In this document: piece by piece, positions 52,325-60,048 of the stretch
Numbering within the stretch: the first letter of the stretch is position 1
How the letters are laid out: every line of letters begins with the position of its first letter
NCBI RefSeq assembly: GCF_900177795.1
Contig: NZ_FXWJ01000001.1
Span: forward strand, 682,001-746,000
Origin: Plantibacter elymi (nom. nud.)
Lineage (GTDB): Bacteria > Actinomycetota > Actinomycetes > Actinomycetales > Microbacteriaceae
DNA: 64,000 bases
Direction of reading: 5' to 3'
The notes under the pieces: generated by a model
Told to the model about the DNA's origin: nothing
The model's input: the letters and a program-made list of their open reading frames with translations, nothing else
Databases searched by the model: none
Translations under genes and position numbers: made by a program

Positions 52325-53334
52325 CCCTGGCGGACCTGACCGCGGAGCGGGATCCGTCGGGGTCGGTCGCGCTCGCGGTCGACCTCGGCGGCACCAAAGT
52401 GGAGGCCGCGCTCGTCACGGCCGAGGGCGTCGTGGTCGACGGCAGCGCGCATCGGGCGCCGACGGGGCCCGATGCCGGGCGCCGTGCACTGGAAGACGCC
52501 GTCGACCGAGTGGTCCTCGCCTCGATCGCGCACCTGCCAGACGGTTCCGCGCTCGTCGGCGTCGGCATCGGTTCGGCGGGTCCCGTCGACCTCGGCCGCG
52601 GCACCGTGAGCCCGAAGAACCTCCCGCGACTGCACGGCTTCGACCTCCGAACACACGTCGCCCGGCTGTTACCGGACGCCCCGGTGGTGGTCCGTCTCGA
52701 CGGGACCTGCATCGCGCTCGCGGAGCACTGGCTCGGAGCGACCCGCGGCACCGAGAACTCGATGGCGATGATCGTCTCGACCGGTGTCGGCGGCGGGATC
52801 ATCCTGCACGGGCGGTTGATCGCCGGCCGGAGCGGCAACGCCGGCCACATCGGTCAGGTGCAGATCGCCTCGCGCGTACCTGGAGAGTCCGCCGACGACG
52901 CGACGCTCGAGCGCATCGCCTCCGGACCACGGAGCGTCGCCTGGGCGCGGGCCCACGGCTGGGACGGCCGCACCGGCGAGGAGCTCGCCGTCGACGCCTC
53001 GGCGGGGGATCCCGTCGCGCGGTCCGCCGTCGTCCGTTCGGCCACCGCGGTCGGACAGGCGATCGCGAGTGCTGCGACCCTGCTCGACCTGGAGGCGGTC
53101 GCCGTCGGCGGCGGGTTCACCGCCGTCAGTACCGACTATCTCGACCTCGTCCGTGCCGCGGTGCAGGACGCCATCGTCCTCCACTACGCGGCCGGCGTCG
53201 TCGTGACCGGTTCCGCTCTCGACGGCGCCGGTCCGATCCTCGGCGCCGCAGCACTCATCCACCGACCGGAGGCACTCGGCCTCCCACCGCTCGACCCGAT
53301 GCACCATCCCAGACGAAGGAGCCTGGCACGATGA
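52321..53334 (+). CDS. ROK family sugar kinase (likely mannokinase)
   Basis: 337 residues. ATP-binding VDLGGTKVEAALV, GVGIGSAGPVDLGRGTVSPK, IVSTGVGGGIILHGRLI and GHIGQVQIA. The C-terminal half has no CxCGxxGC zinc motif, which most ROK kinases carry. Its place between beta-mannosidase and ManA suggests it phosphorylates mannose to mannose-6-phosphate. Start overlaps the beta-mannosidase stop; its own stop overlaps the next gene. Confidence 0.83.
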   Translation: MTLADLTAERDPSGSVALAVDLGGTKVEAALVTAEGVVVDGSAHRAPTGPDAGRRALEDAVDRVVLASIAHLPDGSALVGVGIGSAGPVDLGRGTVSPKNLPRLHGFDLRTHVARLLPDAPVVVRLDGTCIALAEHWLGATRGTENSMAMIVSTGVGGGIILHGRLIAGRSGNAGHIGQVQIASRVPGESADDATLERIASGPRSVAWARAHGWDGRTGEELAVDASAGDPVARSAVVRSATAVGQAIASAATLLDLEAVAVGGGFTAVSTDYLDLVRAAVQDAIVLHYAAGVVVTGSALDGAGPILGAAALIHRPEALGLPPLDPMHHPRRRSLAR

Positions 53335-56066
53335 ATCGCACACCCGACCCCCGCCCATCGCACCGCAACACGAGCGGCCGCCTCGCCGCCGGCATGCTCG
53401 CGGCGGCCGTCACCGCCGCACTGCTCCCGGCGCTCGCGGCGTCGGCAGCTGCCGCCCCGGCCGACTGGACCTCGCTCAACACCTCGTTCGTCGAGCGTGA
53501 CGGCTCCCGCCTCGTGCTCGACGGCGAGACCTTCCGCTTCAGCGGTCCGAACATCTACTGGCTCGGTCTGGACGAGAACGTGGGCGGGGTCGACTACCCG
53601 ACTGCCTTCCGCATCGCCGACACCCTGGATGCGGCGGCCCGGATGGGTTCGACCGTCGTCCGGACGCACATGATGACCTCGACGGGCCAGGACGGCGCGA
53701 ACCCCCTGGCGATCATGCCGGCCCTCGGGCAGATAAACGACGAGGCGTTCGCGACGATCGACTTCGCCGTCGCGTACGCCGGCAAGCTCGGCATCCGGCT
53801 GGTGCTCCCGCTCACCGACGAGTGGGAGTACTACCACGGCGGGCATCGCGACTTCACGACCCCGTACGGGCTGACGTCGGCCGACTTCTACACCGACGAG
53901 CGGCCGATCGCCGCCTACCAGGCCTACGTCGACGCGATCCTGCAGCGGACGAACGCGCTCACCGGCGTCCGGTACACCGAGGACCCGACGATCATGGCGT
54001 GGGAGCTCGGGAACGAGTTGGAGGGGATGACCGCGCCGTGGATCGACCGGCAGGTCGCGTTCATCAAGGAACGCGCCCCGCAGCAGCTCGTCGCGGCCGG
54101 TCGTCGATTCGACATCGACCCGGACACGCTCTCGGCGCCGGGGCTCGACATCGTCGATGTGCACTACTACCCGCCCACCGCCGCACGCGTGTCCGCGGAC
54201 GCGGCCACGGTCACCGCCGCGGGCAAGGTCTACCTGGCCGGCGAGTACGCCTCCACTGCTGCGAGCCCGGCGTTGCTCGAACCGCTCGTCGCCGACCCGA
54301 ACGTGACCGGCATGCTGTTCTGGTCGCTGTTCGGCAACAACGACCGTGGTGGGCTCGTCCCGCACGACGACGGGTTCACGATCCATGCACCCGGTGCGAC
54401 CGATGCCGAGCGCGCCCGGGTCTCCGCGATCACCGCCTATGCCGCTGCGATCGGTGCCGTGCCGGCTGCTCCCGCCGTCGGGACACCGCTCATCACAGCG
54501 GTCGACCGCGCGGACGGCATCAACACCGTCCGATGGCGCGGGGCCGGCGGCGCGGTCTCGTACCGGCTCGAACGCTCGCTCGACGGGATCTCGTGGACCG
54601 CGGTCGACACCGGCGCGCTCCGGGCCGATGCCGGGTCCGCGACGGACTTCGCCTCGCCGACGGGAGCGGCCTACCGTGTCGTCGCGATCGACGGGGCCGG
54701 GGCCGACACGGCGCTGTCGGACCCGGTCATGACCGAGACCGACACACGCGTGCTCGTGGACCCGCTCGAGTCCTGGCTGCTCACCGAGGCGCACGACGGC
54801 GCAGCGATCGCGCCAGGCGCGGACGGGACGAGTGTGGTCGCTGCCTCCGATGGAGCCAGCATCACCTGGAAACAGGACCGTCTGTCGGCGGCGTCGTTCA
54901 TCGTCTCCGGGTCGGTCGTGGTCGAGTCCAGCGCTGACGGTTCGGCCTGGGAGACCGCCGTGTCCGAGGTCGGAGCCGGCGGCATGGTGGTCGCACGCGA
55001 TCTGGCGGGGCCGTACCTCCGGGTGACGCTCGCCGCCGACGCGACCGTGTCGCGGGCCACCATCTGGTCGGCTGTGGACGCCCCGAGCGGGCCACCGGCG
55101 GCGTTCGCATCGACCTCGCCCACACCCGGCACCGTCGACGTGACCGCGACACCGACCTTCACCTGGGAGCCGGCGGCCGGTGCGGCGTACTACCGCTTCA
55201 CGCTCGCGGCGCAGGCCGACCTCGGGGACCCGGTCGTCGTCGTCGACGGTGTCGGAACCCCCTCCATCACCCCGACGGTCTCCCTCACGCCAGGGCAGCG
55301 GTACTGGTGGTCGGTCACCGCGGTCAACGGAGCCGGGACGACCGCCTCGAGCACGGCAGCGGCGGATTTCCTCATGAAGGCGCTGCCGAGCGAACCGCTC
55401 GCCGTCGAGGACTTCGAGTCGTACGCCGATGACGCCGCCTTGCAGGCCGCCTACGTGCGGAACACCGGGGGCGGCGCCGTGACACCGACGCTCACGCCGA
55501 ACCCCGACACCGGCACGAACGCGATGTCGGCCGCGTACGACCTCGCCGGTCCCGGCTATGCCGGCGTCGTCCGCACCTTCCAGACGCCGCAGGACTGGTG
55601 GGGCTACAGCGGGCTCCAGCTCTGGGTGCAGGGGACACCGGGCGACGACGTCACCGTCCAGTTCGTGACGCGTGGGACCTACTGGGAGACGGTCGCGCCC
55701 ATCGAGGGCGAGGGCTGGCAGCTGATCGAGATCCCGTTCTCCGCCTTCGCCCCGCCGGCCTGGGCTGGTGAGGCGGCGTTCGACCCGACCTCCGTCACCC
55801 AGATCGGGTTCTACCTCGGTGGTGAAGGAGCCGGCACCCTGCTGGTCGACGACGTCGTCACGACGGTTGCGGCGGTGGAGCCGGAACCGGGCACGGGACA
55901 GCCGGGCACGGGACAGCCGGGTGGGTCTGACGGCGCTGACCCGGTGGCGCCGACGGACGACCTCGCCCGCACCGGCCTGGACGCCACGCCCTGGATCGTC
56001 GGCGCGTTCGCGCTGCTCGCGATGGGTGGTCTGCTGCTGGTCCGCGGTCGACGGCGTGCTCTCTGA
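53331..56066 (+). CDS. Cell-wall-anchored multidomain GH5-like mannanase
   Basis: 911 residues. An N-terminal signal (RLAAGMLAAAVTAALLPALA) leads into a GH5-type TIM barrel with the acid/base Glu in AWELGNELEG (Glu229) and nucleophile in YLAGEYAST (Glu305). It is followed by an FN3-like unit, a second FN3-like unit (TFTWEPAAGAAYYRFTLAAQ) and a CBM-like beta-sandwich around residues 690-850 (VEDFESYADDAALQAAYVRN). A sorting signal LARTG (878-882), a membrane helix and RGRRRAL end it. It would act on mannan at the cell surface. Start overlaps the kinase stop. Confidence 0.83.
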   Translation: MNRTPDPRPSHRNTSGRLAAGMLAAAVTAALLPALAASAAAAPADWTSLNTSFVERDGSRLVLDGETFRFSGPNIYWLGLDENVGGVDYPTAFRIADTLDAAARMGSTVVRTHMMTSTGQDGANPLAIMPALGQINDEAFATIDFAVAYAGKLGIRLVLPLTDEWEYYHGGHRDFTTPYGLTSADFYTDERPIAAYQAYVDAILQRTNALTGVRYTEDPTIMAWELGNELEGMTAPWIDRQVAFIKERAPQQLVAAGRRFDIDPDTLSAPGLDIVDVHYYPPTAARVSADAATVTAAGKVYLAGEYASTAASPALLEPLVADPNVTGMLFWSLFGNNDRGGLVPHDDGFTIHAPGATDAERARVSAITAYAAAIGAVPAAPAVGTPLITAVDRADGINTVRWRGAGGAVSYRLERSLDGISWTAVDTGALRADAGSATDFASPTGAAYRVVAIDGAGADTALSDPVMTETDTRVLVDPLESWLLTEAHDGAAIAPGADGTSVVAASDGASITWKQDRLSAASFIVSGSVVVESSADGSAWETAVSEVGAGGMVVARDLAGPYLRVTLAADATVSRATIWSAVDAPSGPPAAFASTSPTPGTVDVTATPTFTWEPAAGAAYYRFTLAAQADLGDPVVVVDGVGTPSITPTVSLTPGQRYWWSVTAVNGAGTTASSTAAADFLMKALPSEPLAVEDFESYADDAALQAAYVRNTGGGAVTPTLTPNPDTGTNAMSAAYDLAGPGYAGVVRTFQTPQDWWGYSGLQLWVQGTPGDDVTVQFVTRGTYWETVAPIEGEGWQLIEIPFSAFAPPAWAGEAAFDPTSVTQIGFYLGGEGAGTLLVDDVVTTVAAVEPEPGTGQPGTGQPGGSDGADPVAPTDDLARTGLDATPWIVGAFALLAMGGLLLVRGRRRAL

Positions 56067-57271
56067 TGGCGCTGCACCGCATCACCAGCGACCCCAAGCG
56101 GTACGCCTGGGGGTCGACGACGGCCATCCCGGAGCTGCTGGGGGTACCCGCTGACGGTTCGCCCCAGGCGGAGCTCTGGCTCGGGGCACACCCTGGCAGT
56201 GTGACCGAGTTCGTCGAGCCGGGTCACGGTCGTCCCGACAGCCTCAACGACTGGATCGCGTCGGACCCCGACGCGGCTCTCGGTGGGCGCTCCAGGATGC
56301 CGTTCCTGGTGAAGCTGTTGGCCGCCGCGAGGCCGCTCTCCCTCCAGGTCCACCCCACGCCCGACCGGGCCAGGGCGGGGTTCGCGGACGAGGACCGCCG
56401 CGGCGTGTCACTGGACGCACCGCATCGGAACTACAAGGACGCCTGGCACAAGCCGGAGATCATCGTCGCCCTGCAGGACGGCTTCCGCGCCCTCTGCGGA
56501 TTCCGGGCGGTCGAGGAGTCGCGCGCATTCCTCATGCACCTGTCCGCCTACGTCGAGGGGCCGGACCGGATGGTGCTCGAGGCGTTCGAGGCGGAGCTCC
56601 GTGACGCCGGTCTGGAACCGACGGTGCGAGCGGCGCTCGAACGACGGACGCCCGGCGTGGTCGCCGCCCTGGTGACGGCCGCCGGTGTCGGCACCGGCAG
56701 CGGAGCGGTCCCGGACGCCGACCGTCGATCGCGCTGGTCGGCCGAGCGCGAGCTCATCCTGCAGCTCGCCGAAGAGTACCCGGGGGACCCCGGCATCGTC
56801 GTCGCGGCGCTCCTCAACCTCGTGACGCTGCGGGAGGGTGAGGCGTTGTTCCTGCCCGCGGGGAACATCCACGCCTACCTCTCCGGCTTCGGGGTCGAGG
56901 TCATGGCCTCGAGTGACAACGTGCTTCGCGGCGGACTGACGCCGAAACACGTCGACGTTCCTGAGCTTCTCGCGGTTCTCGATTTCGAACCGTCGCCGGT
57001 CCCGTTCGTCGAGCCGATCGTGCGAACCGGCGGCGGGGTCATGTACCCGGTGCCGGTCGACGATTTCCAGCTCGTCCGGATCGATCCCGGGACGGCGACC
57101 GACCTTGCTCGCGGCCAGGCGGCGGTGATCCTCGTGACCGGTGGTACGGCGCGGGTGGAACAGGGTGCGGACACCGTCGTGCTCGAGCGCGGGACAGCGG
57201 TGTTCGTCTCTCCGGGCCCGGAGCCGGTGACGGTGTCCACGGACGGTCGGGTCTTCGTCGCCACCGGCTGA
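56066..57271 (+). CDS. manA: Mannose-6-phosphate isomerase, class I
   Basis: 401 residues. N-terminal KRYAWGSTTAIPELLGV, the metal site LSLQVHPTPDRARAGF, ALCGFRAVEE and the conserved FLPAGNIHAYLSGFGVEVMA (metal His) with SSDNVLRGGLTPKHVD are diagnostic of class I (ManA/Pmi). It converts mannose-6-phosphate to fructose-6-phosphate and thereby feeds glycolysis. ATG overlaps the preceding stop by one base (TGATG); it is the last gene of the mannan operon. Confidence 0.92.
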   Translation: MALHRITSDPKRYAWGSTTAIPELLGVPADGSPQAELWLGAHPGSVTEFVEPGHGRPDSLNDWIASDPDAALGGRSRMPFLVKLLAAARPLSLQVHPTPDRARAGFADEDRRGVSLDAPHRNYKDAWHKPEIIVALQDGFRALCGFRAVEESRAFLMHLSAYVEGPDRMVLEAFEAELRDAGLEPTVRAALERRTPGVVAALVTAAGVGTGSGAVPDADRRSRWSAERELILQLAEEYPGDPGIVVAALLNLVTLREGEALFLPAGNIHAYLSGFGVEVMASSDNVLRGGLTPKHVDVPELLAVLDFEPSPVPFVEPIVRTGGGVMYPVPVDDFQLVRIDPGTATDLARGQAAVILVTGGTARVEQGADTVVLERGTAVFVSPGPEPVTVSTDGRVFVATG

Positions 57272-57469
57272 CCGGCCGACACTGTCGGTGGCTGCTGTCC
57301 ACCACATGTAGGCGTGTATTCGTGCGCGGACGTTCGGTCGTGACGACAGGCGTGCGCTGCTCGAGCCGCTTCGCGTCGGATGACCCTTGACGTCGTCGAC
57401 CATCCTCGTCATCATTCGAACACGATCGACGGCAACGAGCCGCCGGCACCCTCGAGAGAGACGGCCCCG

Positions 57470-57922
57470 ATGTCCACCATGATCTTCGTCAACCTGCCTG
57501 TCAGCGACCTGGCCCGGTCACGGGTGTTCTTCGAGGCGCTCGGATACTCGATCAACGAAGGGTTCAGTGACGAGAACGCGATCAGCGTGGTCATCAGCGA
57601 CACGATCACGGCGATGCTGCTCACGCGGGAGTTCTTCGCGGAGTTCACGAGCAAGTCGATCATCGACGCCACCACCTCCACCGAGGTGCAGCTCGCGCTC
57701 AGCGCTGAGAGCAAGGGCGACGTCGACTCGATCGTTGAGAAGGCCATCGCGAGTGGGGCTACACCCGCTGGCGAACAGGATCATGGGTTCATGTACTCGA
57801 AGAGTTTCGATGACCTCGACGGCCACCACTGGGACTTCGTCTGGATGGACCCGGAGGCGGCCGCCGGCGGCGCGCCGGAGATGACCGTGGAGGAGATGCG
57901 GGCGAACACGACGCACAGCTGA
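57470..57922 (+). CDS. VOC family (glyoxalase-like) protein
   Basis: 150 residues. MSTMIFVNLPVSDLARSRVF opens the typical beta-alpha-beta-beta-beta unit and FEALGYSINEGFSDENAISV follows; the second half ends with DLDGHHWDFVWMDPEAA. VOC proteins include glyoxalases and resistance proteins; the metal-binding residues (His, Glu) are only partly visible. The start ATG 57470 has no clear binding site. The gene after it begins eight bases later. Confidence 0.83.
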   Translation: MSTMIFVNLPVSDLARSRVFFEALGYSINEGFSDENAISVVISDTITAMLLTREFFAEFTSKSIIDATTSTEVQLALSAESKGDVDSIVEKAIASGATPAGEQDHGFMYSKSFDDLDGHHWDFVWMDPEAAAGGAPEMTVEEMRANTTHS

Positions 57923-57930
57923 GCGCGTTG

Positions 57931-58476
57931 ATGGACGAGTTGAAGATCCGTCGGGCGGTCCCGGCGGATGCGGCTGCGGTGCTGGCACTCTTCGATGCGG
58001 CAATCGCCTGGTTCGTGCGGATCGGCAACACACGGCAGTGGGGTACCGAACCTGCATCTGGGCAGGAACGCTGGATCACGCGGGTCGAGCAGTGGTGTGC
58101 CTCATCCGATGCCTGGGTCGCCGAGCATCCCGCGGTCGGCGTCTGCGGAGCGCTCGTGCTGGGCGAGGCGCTCGAGTACGTGCCGGCCGCCACCGAGCCG
58201 GAGGTCTACGTCCGCGTGTTGATCGGCTCGCGCGATCCACGGGTGAAGGGCACCGGTCGCCGCTTGCTGGCCTTCGCCGAGGAGCGCGCGCAGACCGCCG
58301 GGGTCGGTCGCATGCGGGTCGACTGCTACGCGGGTGGCTCGGGGGATCTCGTCCGCTTCTACGAGGCCGCTGGCTACGAGCGTGACGTGACGTTCATGGT
58401 CGGCGACGGGGCTGACGCATGGCCGGGCCGGGTGTTGTCACGGCGAATCGATGTGGCGAACGGCCTGGTGCGATGA
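57931..58476 (+). CDS. GNAT family N-acetyltransferase
   Basis: 181 residues. N-terminal DELKIRRAVPADAAAVLALF, acetyl-CoA loop SRDPRVKGTGRRLLAFAEER and MRVDCYAGGSGDLVRFYEAA, YERDVTFMV. Transfers acetyl to an unknown amine. It overlaps the 3' end of the Nudix gene on the other strand (58438-58476). Co-oriented with the VOC gene, eight bases apart. Confidence 0.84.
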   Translation: MDELKIRRAVPADAAAVLALFDAAIAWFVRIGNTRQWGTEPASGQERWITRVEQWCASSDAWVAEHPAVGVCGALVLGEALEYVPAATEPEVYVRVLIGSRDPRVKGTGRRLLAFAEERAQTAGVGRMRVDCYAGGSGDLVRFYEAAGYERDVTFMVGDGADAWPGRVLSRRIDVANGLVR

Positions 58477-58902
58477 GGTGATGAGCGCCGGGTAACGGAG
58501 GAGGCGTGTGACACCTGCCGGGTAGAAGGGGTGATCGGTCTCGCTGATCGACACCCACCGAACCGGACTTCCCTCGTCCAGGACGTGGAGGCGGGCGTCG
58601 AGCGGTATGGCATCGATCTCGGCGGACTCGACGGCGAAGATGTGGGCGATCTCATGGCCTCGCTCCCCCTCGTACTCGAAGATGTTCTCCGCGACGTCGA
58701 GCAGGGTGACGGGGCCCAGCGTGACGCCGAGCTCCTCGACGAACTCGCGGCGCAGAGCGGCTTCCGCGGTTTCGCCGAACTCGATGCCGCCCCCGATCCC
58801 GCGATGGAAGGCCTGGTTCTTCACGGTGTCCACGCCGTTCAGAACGAGAACGTGACCGTCTCGGATGGGAAGGCCGACGGAGATGTTTCGAATCGAGGGC
58901 AT
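58438..58902 (-). CDS. Nudix hydrolase
   Basis: 154 residues starting MPSIRNISVGLPIRDGHVLV. Nudix box GGGIEFGETAEAALRREFVE with EELGV, then ENIFEYEGERGHEIAHIFAV. It hydrolyses nucleotide-like substrates. Start 58902 is chosen because residues upstream would read through the tRNA fragment. It is the last chromosomal gene before the integrated element. Confidence 0.86.
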   Translation of the reverse strand: MPSIRNISVGLPIRDGHVLVLNGVDTVKNQAFHRGIGGGIEFGETAEAALRREFVEELGVTLGPVTLLDVAENIFEYEGERGHEIAHIFAVESAEIDAIPLDARLHVLDEGSPVRWVSISETDHPFYPAGVTRLLRYPALITSSHQAVRHIDSP

Positions 58903-58937
58903 GGCGTCGACTCTACGACGAACCCACACACGGGATT

Positions 58938-58991
58938 TGGAGCGGATGACGGGAATCGAACCCGCGCTATCAGCTTGGGAAGCTGAAGTTC
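58938..58991 (-). other. Attachment site: 3' half of tRNA-Gly(CCC)
   Basis: On the minus strand this reads GAACTTCAGCTTCCCAAGC... with the anticodon stem TCAGC/GCTGA and loop TTCCCAA (anticodon CCC), T-arm GCGGG-TTCGATT-CCCGT, acceptor strand CATCCGC, discriminator T and encoded CCA. The 5' half (acceptor GCGGATG and D-arm) is absent; the sequence to the right is unrelated. That is the pattern of an att core left by a tRNA-targeting integrase; the restored full tRNA would be at the far end of the element. Confidence 0.8.
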
Positions 58992-59011
58992 CCAACTGTC
59001 GGCTAACTGGG

Positions 59012-59103
59012 GCTCACTCAGGCGAACTTCCGCGTGATATCGCGGGAGCGTGAGCCGAGGTGAGCAATGGTGGGCTCGATTTTCGGGTGAGAAAAGTGTG
59101 AGC
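59012..59103. repeat. Cluster of GTGAG(C) repeats beside the att core
   Basis: GTGAGC at 59050, 59060 and 59098, GTGAG at 59087 and the inverted copy GCTCAC at 59012 lie within 92 bp next to the attachment core, in non-coding DNA. Short repeats close to att cores often are arm-type integrase or excisionase sites; this is inference. The stretch 58992-59443 otherwise holds no gene I can support. Confidence 0.4.
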
Positions 59104-59443
59104 ATCGCGGGAGGGGCGTTAATCGCCCCGTGCGCGCGGCCTGCCTCTGTCGATAAGTCGATGGCCCCGCCAAATCCGCGTTGAGTCTCTGGCAGCGTGG
59201 TCAGGGATGTCGACAGCGAGTCTCGGAACACTCGCGGCCAAGGCAGGGGGGCGGCCAGGATGAGATGCCGCGGGTTCAGCACGTGAGACGCGCGCTTCGC
59301 CGGAGATGGCGGTCCTGCCTGATAGTGGATACCCGCAAGGCAAACGACCGCCCTATTTGAAGTTCGCTATTCGCCGGGAGAAGACACGGGAATGCGCTGA
59401 CGGCATGCGACGCATCGAGAATACTTGCGAACTAGACGACAAT

Positions 59444-59477
59444 GCGGGTGCCGCTTACTGATTCAAGCGGCACCCGC
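59444..59477 (-). terminator. Strong terminator after the small membrane peptide gene
   Basis: A 13-bp perfect stem (GCGGGTGCCGCTT / AAGCGGCACCCGC) with an 8-base loop, four bases past the stop codon of the small gene at 59482. Its position on the minus strand supports that this gene is expressed. Confidence 0.75.
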
Positions 59478-59481
59478 GGCG

Positions 59482-59673
59482 TCACCCCAGATGTTGGAGA
59501 ACTTCCAAGACCGGCGCTACCGCTGACGGATTCACGACGCTGACGGTTATGACGGCAGCTGCGATCGTCCCATAGGTCAGCCACTTCCGTCCAGGTGGAA
59601 CCTTCTTGAGAGTGACGCTGACGCTGGTCCTTCGCTGACTCTTGCTATACTTGAAATTGAACATTTCTCTCAT
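59482..59673 (-). CDS. Small single-helix basic membrane peptide (63 aa)
   Basis: MREMFNFKYSKSQRRTSVSV opens a basic, AT-rich-coded N-terminus; a hydrophobic helix follows (WLTYGTIAAAVITVSVVNPS) and a short tail ends VLEVLQHLG. AAAGG four bases upstream and a perfect terminator right after the stop support a real gene. It could be a regulatory leader, membrane effector or toxin-like peptide. No family is recognised. Confidence 0.6.
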   Translation of the reverse strand: MREMFNFKYSKSQRRTSVSVTLKKVPPGRKWLTYGTIAAAVITVSVVNPSAVAPVLEVLQHLG

Positions 59674-60048
59674 TCGCCTTTCTTGTGAGTGGGTCGACGG
59701 ACGCCTCGGTGCCAGCCAAGGCGTCCGTTGTTGTGCTGGTGGTGTCGCTCTCACGACGGCTGTCTCAGCATCTTCGATAGATCAGCGTCGAATCGACAGC
59801 CAGCTGTCAGCGCTCAGCCATGGAATGCCGACAGCCTGACCTTGTTTAGTTGCGGCAACCCTGGATCAGGGCCTGCTATAGGTGCACCTCCTCGAGACCT
59901 GCGTGTGAATTTTGTGGGTACACCTCAGCACGACGGGATCTGGGTGACAATCCCGGGGACGAAACCCCTCGACGTTGCTGATCTTTACAAACGTGGAAAT
60001 TTCTAAAGGTTTCTACCGAGTTGGTGCTCCGGTCAATATGCTGACGCT
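59674..60048. other. Non-coding 375 bp between divergent element genes
   Basis: No convincing gene; an open frame on the plus strand (59689-60006) has no ribosome-binding site and unlikely residue usage. The region is AT-richer towards the ATPase start (TTTACAAACGTGGAAATTTC at 59980-59999) and should hold promoters for the peptide gene and the operon. Confidence 0.5.

Noticed and set aside
58920-59020. An intact tRNA-Gly
   Set aside because: The 3' half is perfect, but no GCGGATG acceptor strand or D-arm lies upstream in the minus direction, so it cannot fold into a full tRNA.
59689-60006. A 105-codon plus-strand open frame in the element
   Set aside because: It has no ribosome-binding site and an unlikely composition; it overlaps a promoter region.
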